A stretch of 55,889 nt of DNA from Williamsia sp. (lineage in GTDB: Bacteria; Actinomycetota; Actinomycetes; Mycobacteriales; Mycobacteriaceae), in assembly GCF_016462415.1 (NCBI RefSeq), contig NZ_JAEMTF010000019.1:1-55889 (forward strand), given 5' to 3'. Below the pieces are notes generated by a model. The model did no database searches, was not told the origin of the DNA, and worked only from the letters and a program-made list of their open reading frames with translations. Shown here one piece after another: positions 1 to 7,208 of the stretch; position 1 is the first letter of the stretch, and every line of letters begins with the position of its first letter. The translations under genes and the position numbers were made by a program.

Positions 1-336
1 GACGAGAGCGGCATGGTGTCGGTCGAGGCGGCCTTTGCCATCGCGGCGATCGTCTCTGTCCTGGTCCTGGGGATCGGCGCGGTACTGGGCGTCAGTGCGC
101 ATGTCCGCTGCGTCGACGCCGCACGGGAGACAGCGCGCGTGGCCGCGCAGGGTGATTCGGTGCGCGCGATGACGGTGGGCCGTTCGGTCGCCCCGGGCGG
201 CGCCGACATCAGCATCAGGTCCGATGCCGATCGCGTGGTCGTGACCGTGCGCGCAGAACTCGCGCTCCTCCCGGGCGTCGACCTCGGCGCGACCGCCGTG
301 GCGGCCCTGGAGCCGATGGCGCCGGCCGACCCGTGA
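1..336 (+). CDS. TadE-like pilin-assembly protein (5'-partial)
   Basis: The reading frame is open from base 1 (Asp-Glu-Ser-Gly before the first Met at 13), so the gene probably starts outside the window. The visible protein has a short polar start, a conserved Glu in SVEAAFA and one hydrophobic segment of about 20 residues, followed by a small extracytoplasmic domain. This is the layout of TadE-type pseudopilins of Flp/Tad secretion systems. Length and position match Rv3655c of M. tuberculosis. It overlaps the next gene by 4 bases (GTGA), implying co-translation. Its role in a Tad-like pilus is inferred from the family. Confidence 0.8.
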   Translation, partial: DESGMVSVEAAFAIAAIVSVLVLGIGAVLGVSAHVRCVDAARETARVAAQGDSVRAMTVGRSVAPGGADISIRSDADRVVVTVRAELALLPGVDLGATAVAALEPMAPADP

Positions 337-719
337 CGTTCGCGAGAACGCCGGCCCGGCGATGCCGACGGGTGATGTCCGACGATCGAGGTGTGGCGAC
401 CGTGTTCGGTGCGTGGGTGATCGTCGGGCTCGTCAGCCTGGTGGTCGCGGTCGTGTTCGTCGGGTCGGCGGTCGTGGCCCGCCACCGGGCCCAGTCCGTG
501 GCCGACCTCGCCGCACTCGCCGCTGCTCAACGGGCGATGCTGGCGCTCGACGATCCCTGCGGCGCCGCACGAACGCTTGCCGCCACGTCCCCGGTCACGA
601 TCGCCCGATGCCGTACCGACGGCGAGGACGTCGTCATCGTGGCGACCACGGATGTCGACCTCGGGCCGTTCGGCGTCCGCACCGCACGTGCCGTGGCGCG
701 CGCCGGTCCCGCCGAGTGA
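333..719 (+). CDS. TadE/TadG-like protein, Rv3654c family
   Basis: A 128-residue protein with a basic N-terminus, a DDRGVATVF motif, one long hydrophobic segment (about residues 24-48) and an Ala-rich helix containing ARHRAQSVADLAALAAA. This is the signature of the small TadE-like proteins that sit beside Tad secretion and helicase genes in actinobacteria (Rv3654c type). The GTG start at 333 overlaps the upstream stop codon by 4 bases. An internal ATG at about 375 is an alternative start. It is probably a membrane-anchored minor component of a Flp-type pilus or secretion apparatus; the exact role is unknown. Confidence 0.8.
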   Translation: MTFARTPARRCRRVMSDDRGVATVFGAWVIVGLVSLVVAVVFVGSAVVARHRAQSVADLAALAAAQRAMLALDDPCGAARTLAATSPVTIARCRTDGEDVVIVATTDVDLGPFGVRTARAVARAGPAE

Positions 720-780
720 GACCCCGGGCCGGGCGTCACCGCCCGGCACCGCGCCGAACGGCGGCACCGTCGATGTTGTC

Positions 781-786
781 TAGGGT
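781..786 (+). promoter_or_regulatory. -10 element TAGGGT upstream of the phosphodiesterase gene
   Basis: TAGGGT fits the TANNNT -10 pattern of mycobacterial SigA promoters. It sits in the 148-base gap after the TadE-like gene and would give a leader of about 75 bases before the start codon at 868. No convincing -35 was seen. Confidence 0.4.
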
Positions 787-867
787 GAACACGACGGACG
801 CCCGGCCCCGGGTTTCGCACACGCCCGACGCAACGGCCCCACGAGCGGTCGGCGGAAGCGAGAGCAG

Positions 868-1773
868 ATGAAGGCCCGACTGGCCGAGTACGCGCGGCCC
901 GATTTCTGCATCCTCCACCTCAGCGACACCCACCTCGTGGCCGAGGGCATCCTCTACGGCGACGTCGACAGCGGACAGCGATTGCGCGAGATCCTCGCCG
1001 ACGTGCAGGCGTCGAAGGTTCGGCCGGACGCACTGGTGTTCAGCGGCGACCTCACCGACCGGGGCGAGGCGTCGGCGTACGACAACCTGCGGGCGCTGGT
1101 CGAGCCGCTGGCCGCCGAACTGGGCGCGATGGTCATCTGGTCCATGGGCAACCACGACGACCGGGCGCAGTTCCGGGCGCACCTGCTCGACGAAGCGCCG
1201 TCGAGCGCGCCGGTCGACGAACTGCACGACATCGACGGACTGCGGATCATCAGTCTCGACACCACCGTCCCCGGCTACCACCACGGTGAGGTGACCGACG
1301 CGCAGCTGGCGTGGCTGGCCGACGTCCTCGCGACCCCGGCGGAGTACGGCAGCATCCTGGTGATGCACCACCCGCCGATCCCTGCGGTGCTGGACCTGTC
1401 GACGTTGGTCGAGCTCGTCGATCAGCACAAGCTCGCGGACGTGGTGCGCGGCAGCGACATCCGGCAGATCCTCTCGGGTCACCTGCACTACTCGACGACG
1501 GCCACGTTCGCAGGCATCCCCGTGTCGGTGGTCTCCGCGACCAGCTACACCCAGGACCTCGCGGTGTCTGCCGGCGCCGTCCGGGGACGTGACGGGGCGC
1601 AGGCGCACAACCTCGTCTATGTCTACGACGAGACAGTGGTCTGCTCGGTGGTCCCCATGCGCGGTCACCCGACCGTGGGCGAGGGTGTCGACGCCGACGA
1701 GGCCGCGCGTCGGCTCGACGCGCACGGCGTCACGATCCGCGACAGCTCGCGGGCCGGGAGCCGTTCGACCTAG
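868..1773 (+). CDS. cpdA: Class III cyclic-nucleotide phosphodiesterase (Rv0805-like metallophosphoesterase)
   Basis: A 301-residue calcineurin-like metallophosphoesterase. The two-metal site is complete: D20 and H22 (DTH), D61 (GDLTD), N95 and H96 (GNHDD), H167/H168 (MHHPP) and H205/H207 (GHLH). Spacing is almost identical to Rv0805 of M. tuberculosis, which hydrolyses 3',5'- and 2',3'-cyclic nucleotides. It is probably cytoplasmic or peripherally membrane-bound. It converges on the Stealth gene, and the two stop codons share CTAG at 1770-1773; Rv0805 is likewise next to Rv0806c (cpsY). A membrane adenylate cyclase lies 9 kb away, so the window carries both ends of cAMP turnover. ATG start. 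Confidence 0.88.
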   Translation: MKARLAEYARPDFCILHLSDTHLVAEGILYGDVDSGQRLREILADVQASKVRPDALVFSGDLTDRGEASAYDNLRALVEPLAAELGAMVIWSMGNHDDRAQFRAHLLDEAPSSAPVDELHDIDGLRIISLDTTVPGYHHGEVTDAQLAWLADVLATPAEYGSILVMHHPPIPAVLDLSTLVELVDQHKLADVVRGSDIRQILSGHLHYSTTATFAGIPVSVVSATSYTQDLAVSAGAVRGRDGAQAHNLVYVYDETVVCSVVPMRGHPTVGEGVDADEAARRLDAHGVTIRDSSRAGSRST

Positions 1774-3458
1774 CGCGTCGTCGGGGACACCGCAGCCGGT
1801 GTCTCCCACTCCGCGGCGATCGGGAAGTACCGGTCGAGGAACCGTGTGACCCGATCGGTACGGACCTCGAGGTCGACCTCGGGGAAGCTGCCGTCGTTGA
1901 GGCAGAAGAAGTCCACGGCCCGCTTGGGCAGCAACTTGTCCATCGATCGCAGTCCTGCGGTCGACGTGGTGTCGATGTAGCGGACCTTGGCACCGCGCTG
2001 GACCACGGCCTGCCCCGTGCGCAGGGCGTAGTAGTGGTACAGCGAGTTGGTGACCGAGATGTTCTCGCTGGCGCGGAACGCGCTGGCGGCGGTGGCGGTG
2101 AACTCCTCCCCGAACTCGACCTCCATCTCCGACATCACGCTCTTGCGCAGAGGCGTCGCGACGTGCTCGAGGTGTCGGGTCGTCACCGATCCGAAGCGTT
2201 GCTTGAGAACTCGTCGGTTGACCCGTGCGGCGTTCTCGAACCCGCTGCGTTCGTTGTCGTTCACGCCGAGCCCGATGCGGACGGGACCCTCGATGAACAT
2301 GCTGACCCCGCCCGGGGAGAAGAACATGTCCGGCTGTACCGGTCGGGCGAAGAACATGTCGTCGTTGGAGTACAGGAAGTGCTCGGAGAGGCCCGGGATC
2401 CGGTGCAGTTGCGACTCGACGGCCTGCGAGTTGTGGGTGGGCAGCACCGAGGTGTCTGCGAAGAACTCCTCGCTGGGGACGAACGTGACCCGGGGGTCGT
2501 CGGCCAGCCACGCCGGGCGGGGGGAGTCGGTCGCGACGAAGATGCGACGGATCCACGGTGCGTACATGTGCACCGAACGCAACGCGTACTTGAGTTCGTC
2601 GATCTGGCGAAACCGTGCGGCCGAGTCGTCGCCGGATCCGACCACGTAGTTCTTCATGCGCTTGGCCCGCTGGGCCTGGAACTCCGCCGACGAGCCGTCG
2701 ACCCAGGAGAAGACGATGTCGATGTCGAAAGAGATGTCGGAGGCGTGGTCGTCGAACATGTTCTCGATCGTCGGCCAGGTCACACCGAACCGCTCGACGG
2801 TGCCGCGCACCACCTCGTCGGCGCGGATGGTGTTGCGGGTCAACGAGTTCTCGACCGGCAGCACCATCACCTCCTCCGACATCGACCACAGTTCGATCTG
2901 CACCGCGGTCGATGCGCCGAAGTGCAGTCCGCTGGCGGGTTCGTAGCGTGGACGGTAGAGCCGCAGCACCCGCGCGTCATCGTCCTCGGAGAGTTTGCCG
3001 TCGGCGACCAGGGTCGGGCGGTTCTTCTTGATGTCCATCGCCTTGACGTAGAACGGTTCCCGTTCACACGCGGAGACGAGCGCAGCCCGCAGTTCGGTAC
3101 GCAGGTGCCAGTCGACGGCGAGAACGGGCCGCAGATCGTTTCCGCGGACCAGCAGGTAGCCGATGCCGGCGGTGTCGAGCGCGTCCCGGACGAACAGCAG
3201 GTCGGCGACCATGGCCTGGCGTGGTGTGGTGGTGGTGTTGCGCAGCGCGTGGCGACCGTGGAACTCGACGATGTCGGTGCGGTCCCGCAGGCGCGGTGTC
3301 ATGGGATGTCCGGTGTCGCGCTTACGCTGTGCGACCGGCGAATTCGGTGGGACGAGATAGAGCTCGCGAGACGGCGGTGACGATGTGATGGCGATCCTTC
3401 CCAGGTGACGCAGAACCCGGGGTTTCAGCCAATGCGTGTAGGCCTCAGTGTACGGCAC
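1770..3458 (-). CDS. cpsY: Stealth-family sugar-phosphate transferase (CpsY-like)
   Basis: A 562-residue protein with Stealth conserved regions in order: CR1 around residues 245-257 (DIDIVFSWVDGS), CR2 around 282-311 (FRQIDELKYALRSVHMYAPW), CR3 containing FLYSNDDMFF, and CR4 near the C-terminus (VDFFCLNDGSFPE). Stealth proteins transfer hexose-1-phosphate to polysaccharides (SacB of meningococci, the GlcNAc-1-phosphotransferase of animals). Context matches Rv0806c. The probable role is surface or capsular polysaccharide synthesis; donor and acceptor are unknown. The start is uncertain: GTG at 3458 has only a weak ribosome site, and an in-frame Met at about 3302 is an alternative. The end overlaps the phosphodiesterase stop. 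Confidence 0.85.
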   Translation of the reverse strand: MPYTEAYTHWLKPRVLRHLGRIAITSSPPSRELYLVPPNSPVAQRKRDTGHPMTPRLRDRTDIVEFHGRHALRNTTTTPRQAMVADLLFVRDALDTAGIGYLLVRGNDLRPVLAVDWHLRTELRAALVSACEREPFYVKAMDIKKNRPTLVADGKLSEDDDARVLRLYRPRYEPASGLHFGASTAVQIELWSMSEEVMVLPVENSLTRNTIRADEVVRGTVERFGVTWPTIENMFDDHASDISFDIDIVFSWVDGSSAEFQAQRAKRMKNYVVGSGDDSAARFRQIDELKYALRSVHMYAPWIRRIFVATDSPRPAWLADDPRVTFVPSEEFFADTSVLPTHNSQAVESQLHRIPGLSEHFLYSNDDMFFARPVQPDMFFSPGGVSMFIEGPVRIGLGVNDNERSGFENAARVNRRVLKQRFGSVTTRHLEHVATPLRKSVMSEMEVEFGEEFTATAASAFRASENISVTNSLYHYYALRTGQAVVQRGAKVRYIDTTSTAGLRSMDKLLPKRAVDFFCLNDGSFPEVDLEVRTDRVTRFLDRYFPIAAEWETPAAVSPTTR

Positions 3459-3494
3459 AAGGCGCTGAGGAGACGATTCGATGAACTCTCGGCT

Positions 3495-5810
3495 TCAGCC
3501 GAGCTCGCGCAGGACGAGGTCGAGCACGGCGATCGCACCGGGCTTGTCCAACGGCTCGTTTCCGTTGCCGCACTTGGGCGATTGCACACACGATGGGCAG
3601 CCGGTCTCGCATCGGCATTCGGTGACCGCGTCGCGGGTCGCACGGATCCACGTCTCGAAGGCGGCGAACCCGCGGGCGGCGAAGCCTGCGCCGCCGGGGT
3701 AGCCGTCATAGACGAACACCGTCGGGAGTCCGGTGTCGGGATGCAGGTTGGTCGACAGGCCGCCGATGTCCCACCGGTCGCACGTCGCGATCAGCGGCAA
3801 CAGGCCGATGGCCGCGTGTTCGGCCGCGTGCAGCGCTCCGGGGAACCGGCTCACCGACACCCCGACGGCCTCGAGCGCTTCCGGGGTGATGGTGTACATC
3901 ACCGACCGCGTGCTCAATGTCTGTGCGGGCATGTCCAACTCGACCACATCGAGGACCTCCCCGGACAGCAGCGTCCGCAGGTATCCGACGACCTGGTGGG
4001 TGACGTCCACATCGACCAGCGCGACCGTCAGTGCGCCGTGGCGCCGTTCGTCGGTGGTCGCGGTGATGTCCATCGCGGTCGACTGCCGCGCCGACGTCGT
4101 CCAGTCGGGATCCTCCGGATGTGTCAGGGCCAGTCCGTTGTCGAGGTCCAGTTCGTCGACGACGTACGAGCGCCCCTGGTGCAGGTGGACTGCGCCCGCG
4201 TGCACCGTCGACATGGCCCGCCCGGTGTCGACGGTGCCGAGAAGCTGTGAGGTGGTCGCGTCGACGATCATCACCTGGCCGCCGATGCCGCCGCGGATGT
4301 CGATGTCGCCGTGCGGGTCCAGGCCGGCGGCGACGTACCAGCCGGCGAGCCGGCGACGCAGCAGTCCCTGGGTGGTCAGGTCGTCGACGAGCGCCTGGGC
4401 GTCGAAGGCCTCGACGTCGGCCTCGGTCAGCGGCAACTCGGCCGCCGCGCAGAGCAGGTGCGGTCCGAGGACGTACGGGTTCGTGGGGTCGGTGACGCTG
4501 ACCTCGACCGGCCGCGACAACAGCGCCTCGGGATGGTGCACCAGATAGGTGTCGAGGGGGTCGTCGCGCGCGATCATCACCACCAGAGACCCCGCGCCGC
4601 GTCGTCCGGCCCGGCCCGCCTGCTGCCAGAACGAGGCGACGGTGCCCGGGTACCCGGCGACGATGACCGCGTCGAGCCCGGCGATGTCGACACCCAGCTC
4701 GAGGGCGTTGGTCGTCGCCACGCCGAGCAACTCGCCATCGGACAGGGCCGCCTCGAGCTTCCGCCGGTCGTCGGCGAGGTATCCGGCGCGATAGGCGGCG
4801 ACCCGGTCGACGAGCTCGGGGTCCACCGCGGCCAGGATCTGTCGGGTCGAGCGGGCGGCGACCTCGGCGCCGACCCGGCTGCGCACGAAACACAGCGTCC
4901 GTGCGCCCTCGATGACGAGGTCGGCCATGATGCGCGCGGCCTCGGTGCCCGCGGCGCGACGCACCGGCGCTCCCTGCTCGCCGGTGACACCGGGCGTGAA
5001 ACCCGGCTCCCACAGGGCGACGGTGCGCTCACCGTGCGGGGATCCGTCGGCGGTGATGGCGGTGCACGGCCGACCGATGAGACGCTCGAGCGCCAGGCCG
5101 GGTTCGCCGGCGGTGGCGCTGGCGGCGATGACGGTCGGGTCGGCCCCGCCGGCCCGGGCCACGCGCAGCGCCCGCTGGACCACCAGTGCGGTGTGTGAGC
5201 CGAAAACACCGCGGTAGTGGTGGCATTCGTCGATGACGAGGTAACGCAGGTGGCGGAAGAAGTGCCGCCAGCGGGCCGGTGAACTGAGGATGCCGAGGTG
5301 CAGCATGTCGGGGTTGGTGAAGATCCACCGCGAGTGTTCGCGCGCCCACTGGCGGACCTCCGGCTCGGTGTCGCCGTCGTATGCGCAGGGCGCGATGTGG
5401 GAGAACTCGCGCCGACCGGCGAGCAGCGACACCAACGACCGGATCTGATCTGCGCCCAATGCTTTTGTGGGAGAGAGGTACAGCGCGGTTGCGTGGTTGT
5501 CGGCGGTGAGCTCGCTGAGGATCGGCAACTGGTAGGCGAGGGACTTGCCCGACGCCGTGCCGGTCGCGAGGACGACGTGTCGACCGGCGTGCGCCTCCTG
5601 CGCCGCGGCGACCTGATGGGTCCACGGCCGGCGCACCCCGGCCTCGCCGAAGGCGTCGACGACACCGGGCGGTGCCCAGTCCGGCCATTCGCCGAACTGT
5701 GCTGTCTGAGAATCGATCACGGTCCGATATGTGACAGGTGACAACGACGGCTCGACACCTGCGAGCGAGCGCGCCAACAGCTGCTCGCCGTAGGACTGTT
5801 CGGGCATCAT
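3495..5810 (-). CDS. DEAD/DEAH helicase with C-terminal Zn-cysteine domain (Rv3649/MrfA-like)
   Basis: A 771-residue superfamily 2 helicase. Seen: an aromatic/Q-type motif with Q66, Walker A TGTASGKS at 83-90, DECH at 194-197, SAT at 231-233, a second RecA domain with ELGVDIAGLD and the QAAGRAGRRG motif VI, then a DUF1998-like C-terminal region with four cysteines in CETGC-PSC-PKC. This four-Cys end is typical of the YprA/MrfA helicases, which act in mitomycin-type DNA damage repair in Bacillus. The M. tuberculosis homologue Rv3649 has the same length as I recall it. ATG start with AGGACCGACG just upstream. It is divergent from cspA. Confidence 0.9.
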   Translation of the reverse strand: MMPEQSYGEQLLARSLAGVEPSLSPVTYRTVIDSQTAQFGEWPDWAPPGVVDAFGEAGVRRPWTHQVAAAQEAHAGRHVVLATGTASGKSLAYQLPILSELTADNHATALYLSPTKALGADQIRSLVSLLAGRREFSHIAPCAYDGDTEPEVRQWAREHSRWIFTNPDMLHLGILSSPARWRHFFRHLRYLVIDECHHYRGVFGSHTALVVQRALRVARAGGADPTVIAASATAGEPGLALERLIGRPCTAITADGSPHGERTVALWEPGFTPGVTGEQGAPVRRAAGTEAARIMADLVIEGARTLCFVRSRVGAEVAARSTRQILAAVDPELVDRVAAYRAGYLADDRRKLEAALSDGELLGVATTNALELGVDIAGLDAVIVAGYPGTVASFWQQAGRAGRRGAGSLVVMIARDDPLDTYLVHHPEALLSRPVEVSVTDPTNPYVLGPHLLCAAAELPLTEADVEAFDAQALVDDLTTQGLLRRRLAGWYVAAGLDPHGDIDIRGGIGGQVMIVDATTSQLLGTVDTGRAMSTVHAGAVHLHQGRSYVVDELDLDNGLALTHPEDPDWTTSARQSTAMDITATTDERRHGALTVALVDVDVTHQVVGYLRTLLSGEVLDVVELDMPAQTLSTRSVMYTITPEALEAVGVSVSRFPGALHAAEHAAIGLLPLIATCDRWDIGGLSTNLHPDTGLPTVFVYDGYPGGAGFAARGFAAFETWIRATRDAVTECRCETGCPSCVQSPKCGNGNEPLDKPGAIAVLDLVLRELG

Positions 5811-6116
5811 CGTCGGTCCTTGATCTGGTGAATCTGTTACCGCTTCGTGTCGGTTCGTTGAAATCTGACGGGTGTTTTGTTCAGTTTGACTTCTCGACTA
5901 TCGGAAGGATCGCGAACATGATTGACTGTCGTTGGTCGCAGCTTTCGGGGAGTTCTCGTTCGTCGATTGTCCCTCCGAAACCGTGTTGCGAGCGTGGTAC
6001 TGAAGGTTAGTGCGCGGCTGGTCCGCAAACGTCGCCAGTCGGTATGGCGGTCGGAACGGGCCCGGCGCGGTGACACACCGTGTCGTTTCCGGTGAGTATG
6101 TAAAGGATTCAAGCTG
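5811..6116. other. 306-base gap holding the divergent helicase/cspA promoters and cspA leader
   Basis: No credible gene is present. The sequence is visibly less GC-rich than its surroundings, with T-rich stretches and TTGACT hexamers at 5885-5890 and 5921-5926. I could not pair these with good -10 boxes. A long untranslated leader is usual for cold-shock genes. The cspA ribosome site AAAGGA lies at 6102-6107. Confidence 0.5.
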
Positions 6117-6320
6117 ATGGCACAGGGAACTGTGAAGTGGTTCAACGCGGAAAAGGGCTTCGGCTTCATCGCGCCCGATGATGGACCGGACGACGTGTTT
6201 GTCCACTACTCCGAGATCCAGGGATCCGGTTTCCGCACTCTGGAAGAGAACCAGCGGGTGGAGTTCGAGGTGGGACAGGGCACGAAGGGCCCGCAGGCCA
6301 CCGGCGTCCGCGCCGTCTGA
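6117..6320 (+). CDS. cspA: Cold-shock protein (CspA family)
   Basis: A 67-residue single cold-shock domain. RNP1 (KGFGFIAP, residues 13-20) and RNP2 (DVFVHY, about 26-31) are intact, and it opens with the typical [10 protein letters not shown]. It binds single-stranded RNA/DNA and acts as an RNA chaperone. It corresponds to Rv3648c by position between the helicase and Rv3647c-like genes. The start is supported by AAAGGA ten bases upstream. A 14-bp perfect terminator hairpin follows 25 bases after the stop, so it is probably monocistronic. Confidence 0.95.
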   Translation: MAQGTVKWFNAEKGFGFIAPDDGPDDVFVHYSEIQGSGFRTLEENQRVEFEVGQGTKGPQATGVRAV

Positions 6321-6344
6321 TCTGCTCTTCCACACGTTCGTACA

Positions 6345-6388
6345 ACAGCGCCCCCGGCCCCGCAGCAGCGGATAGCCGGGGGCGCTGT
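6345..6388 (+). terminator. Terminator-like hairpin after cspA
   Basis: Perfect 14-bp inverted repeat: ACAGCGCCCCCGGC (6345-6358) and GCCGGGGGCGCTGT (6375-6388) with a 16-base loop. There is no U-run, as is common in actinobacterial intrinsic terminators. It separates cspA from the next promoter. Confidence 0.75.
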
Positions 6389-6400
6389 CTGTGCCCGGAG

Positions 6401-6406
6401 TAAGCT
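6401..6406 (+). promoter_or_regulatory. -10 element TAAGCT, leaderless start of the 6413 gene
   Basis: TAAGCT ends 6 bases before the GTG at 6413 and there is no Shine-Dalgarno sequence, so transcription would begin at or next to the start codon. Confidence 0.5.
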
Positions 6407-6412
6407 GCCACC

Positions 6413-6991
6413 GTGGGCCAATTGTCCTTTTTCTCCGCGGAGACCGACGAGCCCTCACTCGAGGATCTGTCGGGACTCTTTGCGGCCCATGGACAGTCGA
6501 TGATCTCGCCTGCGGGTAGCCGCGTCTCCATCGTCGTCGATGCCCAGTGGCGTGCCGAAGCACTCGTCCGGGAGATCGATCGGTGCGGCGTCCGCGCCCA
6601 CCTCGCGACGTCGGATGAGGGATCGGCGATGGCGCGTACCGAGACCTCCAAGCTCCTCGACACCCTGAACCGGACCTGGCTCAAAGGCGCGATCAAGACC
6701 ATGCCCGCCGACTGGGTCCCGTCGAACCGTGCGATGCGCCTGTGGACGATCGCGGCCGGCCGGCCGGACGAGGACCGCTACCTCCTCGGCCTCGACCCCC
6801 ACGCTCCCGAAACCCACTCGCCGCTGGCCACCGCGCTCATGCGTGCGGGCATCGCCCCCACCCTGGTGGGCACCCGCGGCAGCAACCCCGCGCTTCGGAT
6901 CGCGGGGCGACGGCGGATGTCGCGGTTGGTCGAGAACATCGGCGCACCGCCCGACGACCTCGATGCGGTCGCACTCTGGCCGACACTGTGA
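6413..6991 (+). CDS. Conserved hypothetical protein, Rv3647c-like
   Basis: A 192-residue soluble protein with no signal peptide or membrane segment. It begins MGQLSFFSAE and has a basic stretch RIAGRRRMSRLVENIG near the end. It lies between cspA and topA exactly as Rv3647c does in mycobacteria, and its length is the same as I recall for that protein. No catalytic motif is recognisable. The GTG start is chosen because a TAAGCT -10 lies 6 bases upstream and no ribosome site is present. Function is unknown. Confidence 0.8.
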   Translation: MGQLSFFSAETDEPSLEDLSGLFAAHGQSMISPAGSRVSIVVDAQWRAEALVREIDRCGVRAHLATSDEGSAMARTETSKLLDTLNRTWLKGAIKTMPADWVPSNRAMRLWTIAAGRPDEDRYLLGLDPHAPETHSPLATALMRAGIAPTLVGTRGSNPALRIAGRRRMSRLVENIGAPPDDLDAVALWPTL

Positions 6992-7114
6992 TGCAGTCCG
7001 TGCCCGACTAGCCCGATCGTCCCCCTGAGCTGCGGTTTCACCTGGCGTCGCGGAGGCCTCGGATCCCGCGCCGCGCGGTCGCCGAGGCCCGTCGGTCACG
7101 CAGCGTTATGCCAA

Positions 7115-7198
7115 GAGGCTGTTATATGGGGTAGAACAGGCCGGAGTACTGCGAACGTGGCAGCAGCTACGGTCGACACAGAGGCCTTATATATGGGG
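7115..7198 (+). repeat. Two near-identical A/T-rich boxes upstream of topA
   Basis: GAGGCTGTTATATGGGG (7115-7131) and GAGGCCTTATATATGGGG (7181-7198) lie 66 bases apart in the 217-base gap before topA. They differ by a small indel and one or two bases. Such A/T islands are rare here. They could be promoter elements or regulator sites. Confidence 0.5.
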
Positions 7199-7208
7199 CC
7201 GAGGAAAG

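Noticed and set aside
736-2889. A 717-codon open frame on the minus strand across the phosphodiesterase and Stealth genes
   Set aside because: It overlaps two well-supported genes, is extremely Arg-rich and has no recognisable domain; long spurious frames are expected in GC-rich DNA.
5811-6116. Riboswitch upstream of cspA
   Set aside because: No conserved riboswitch core was recognisable; only a long leader is suggested.
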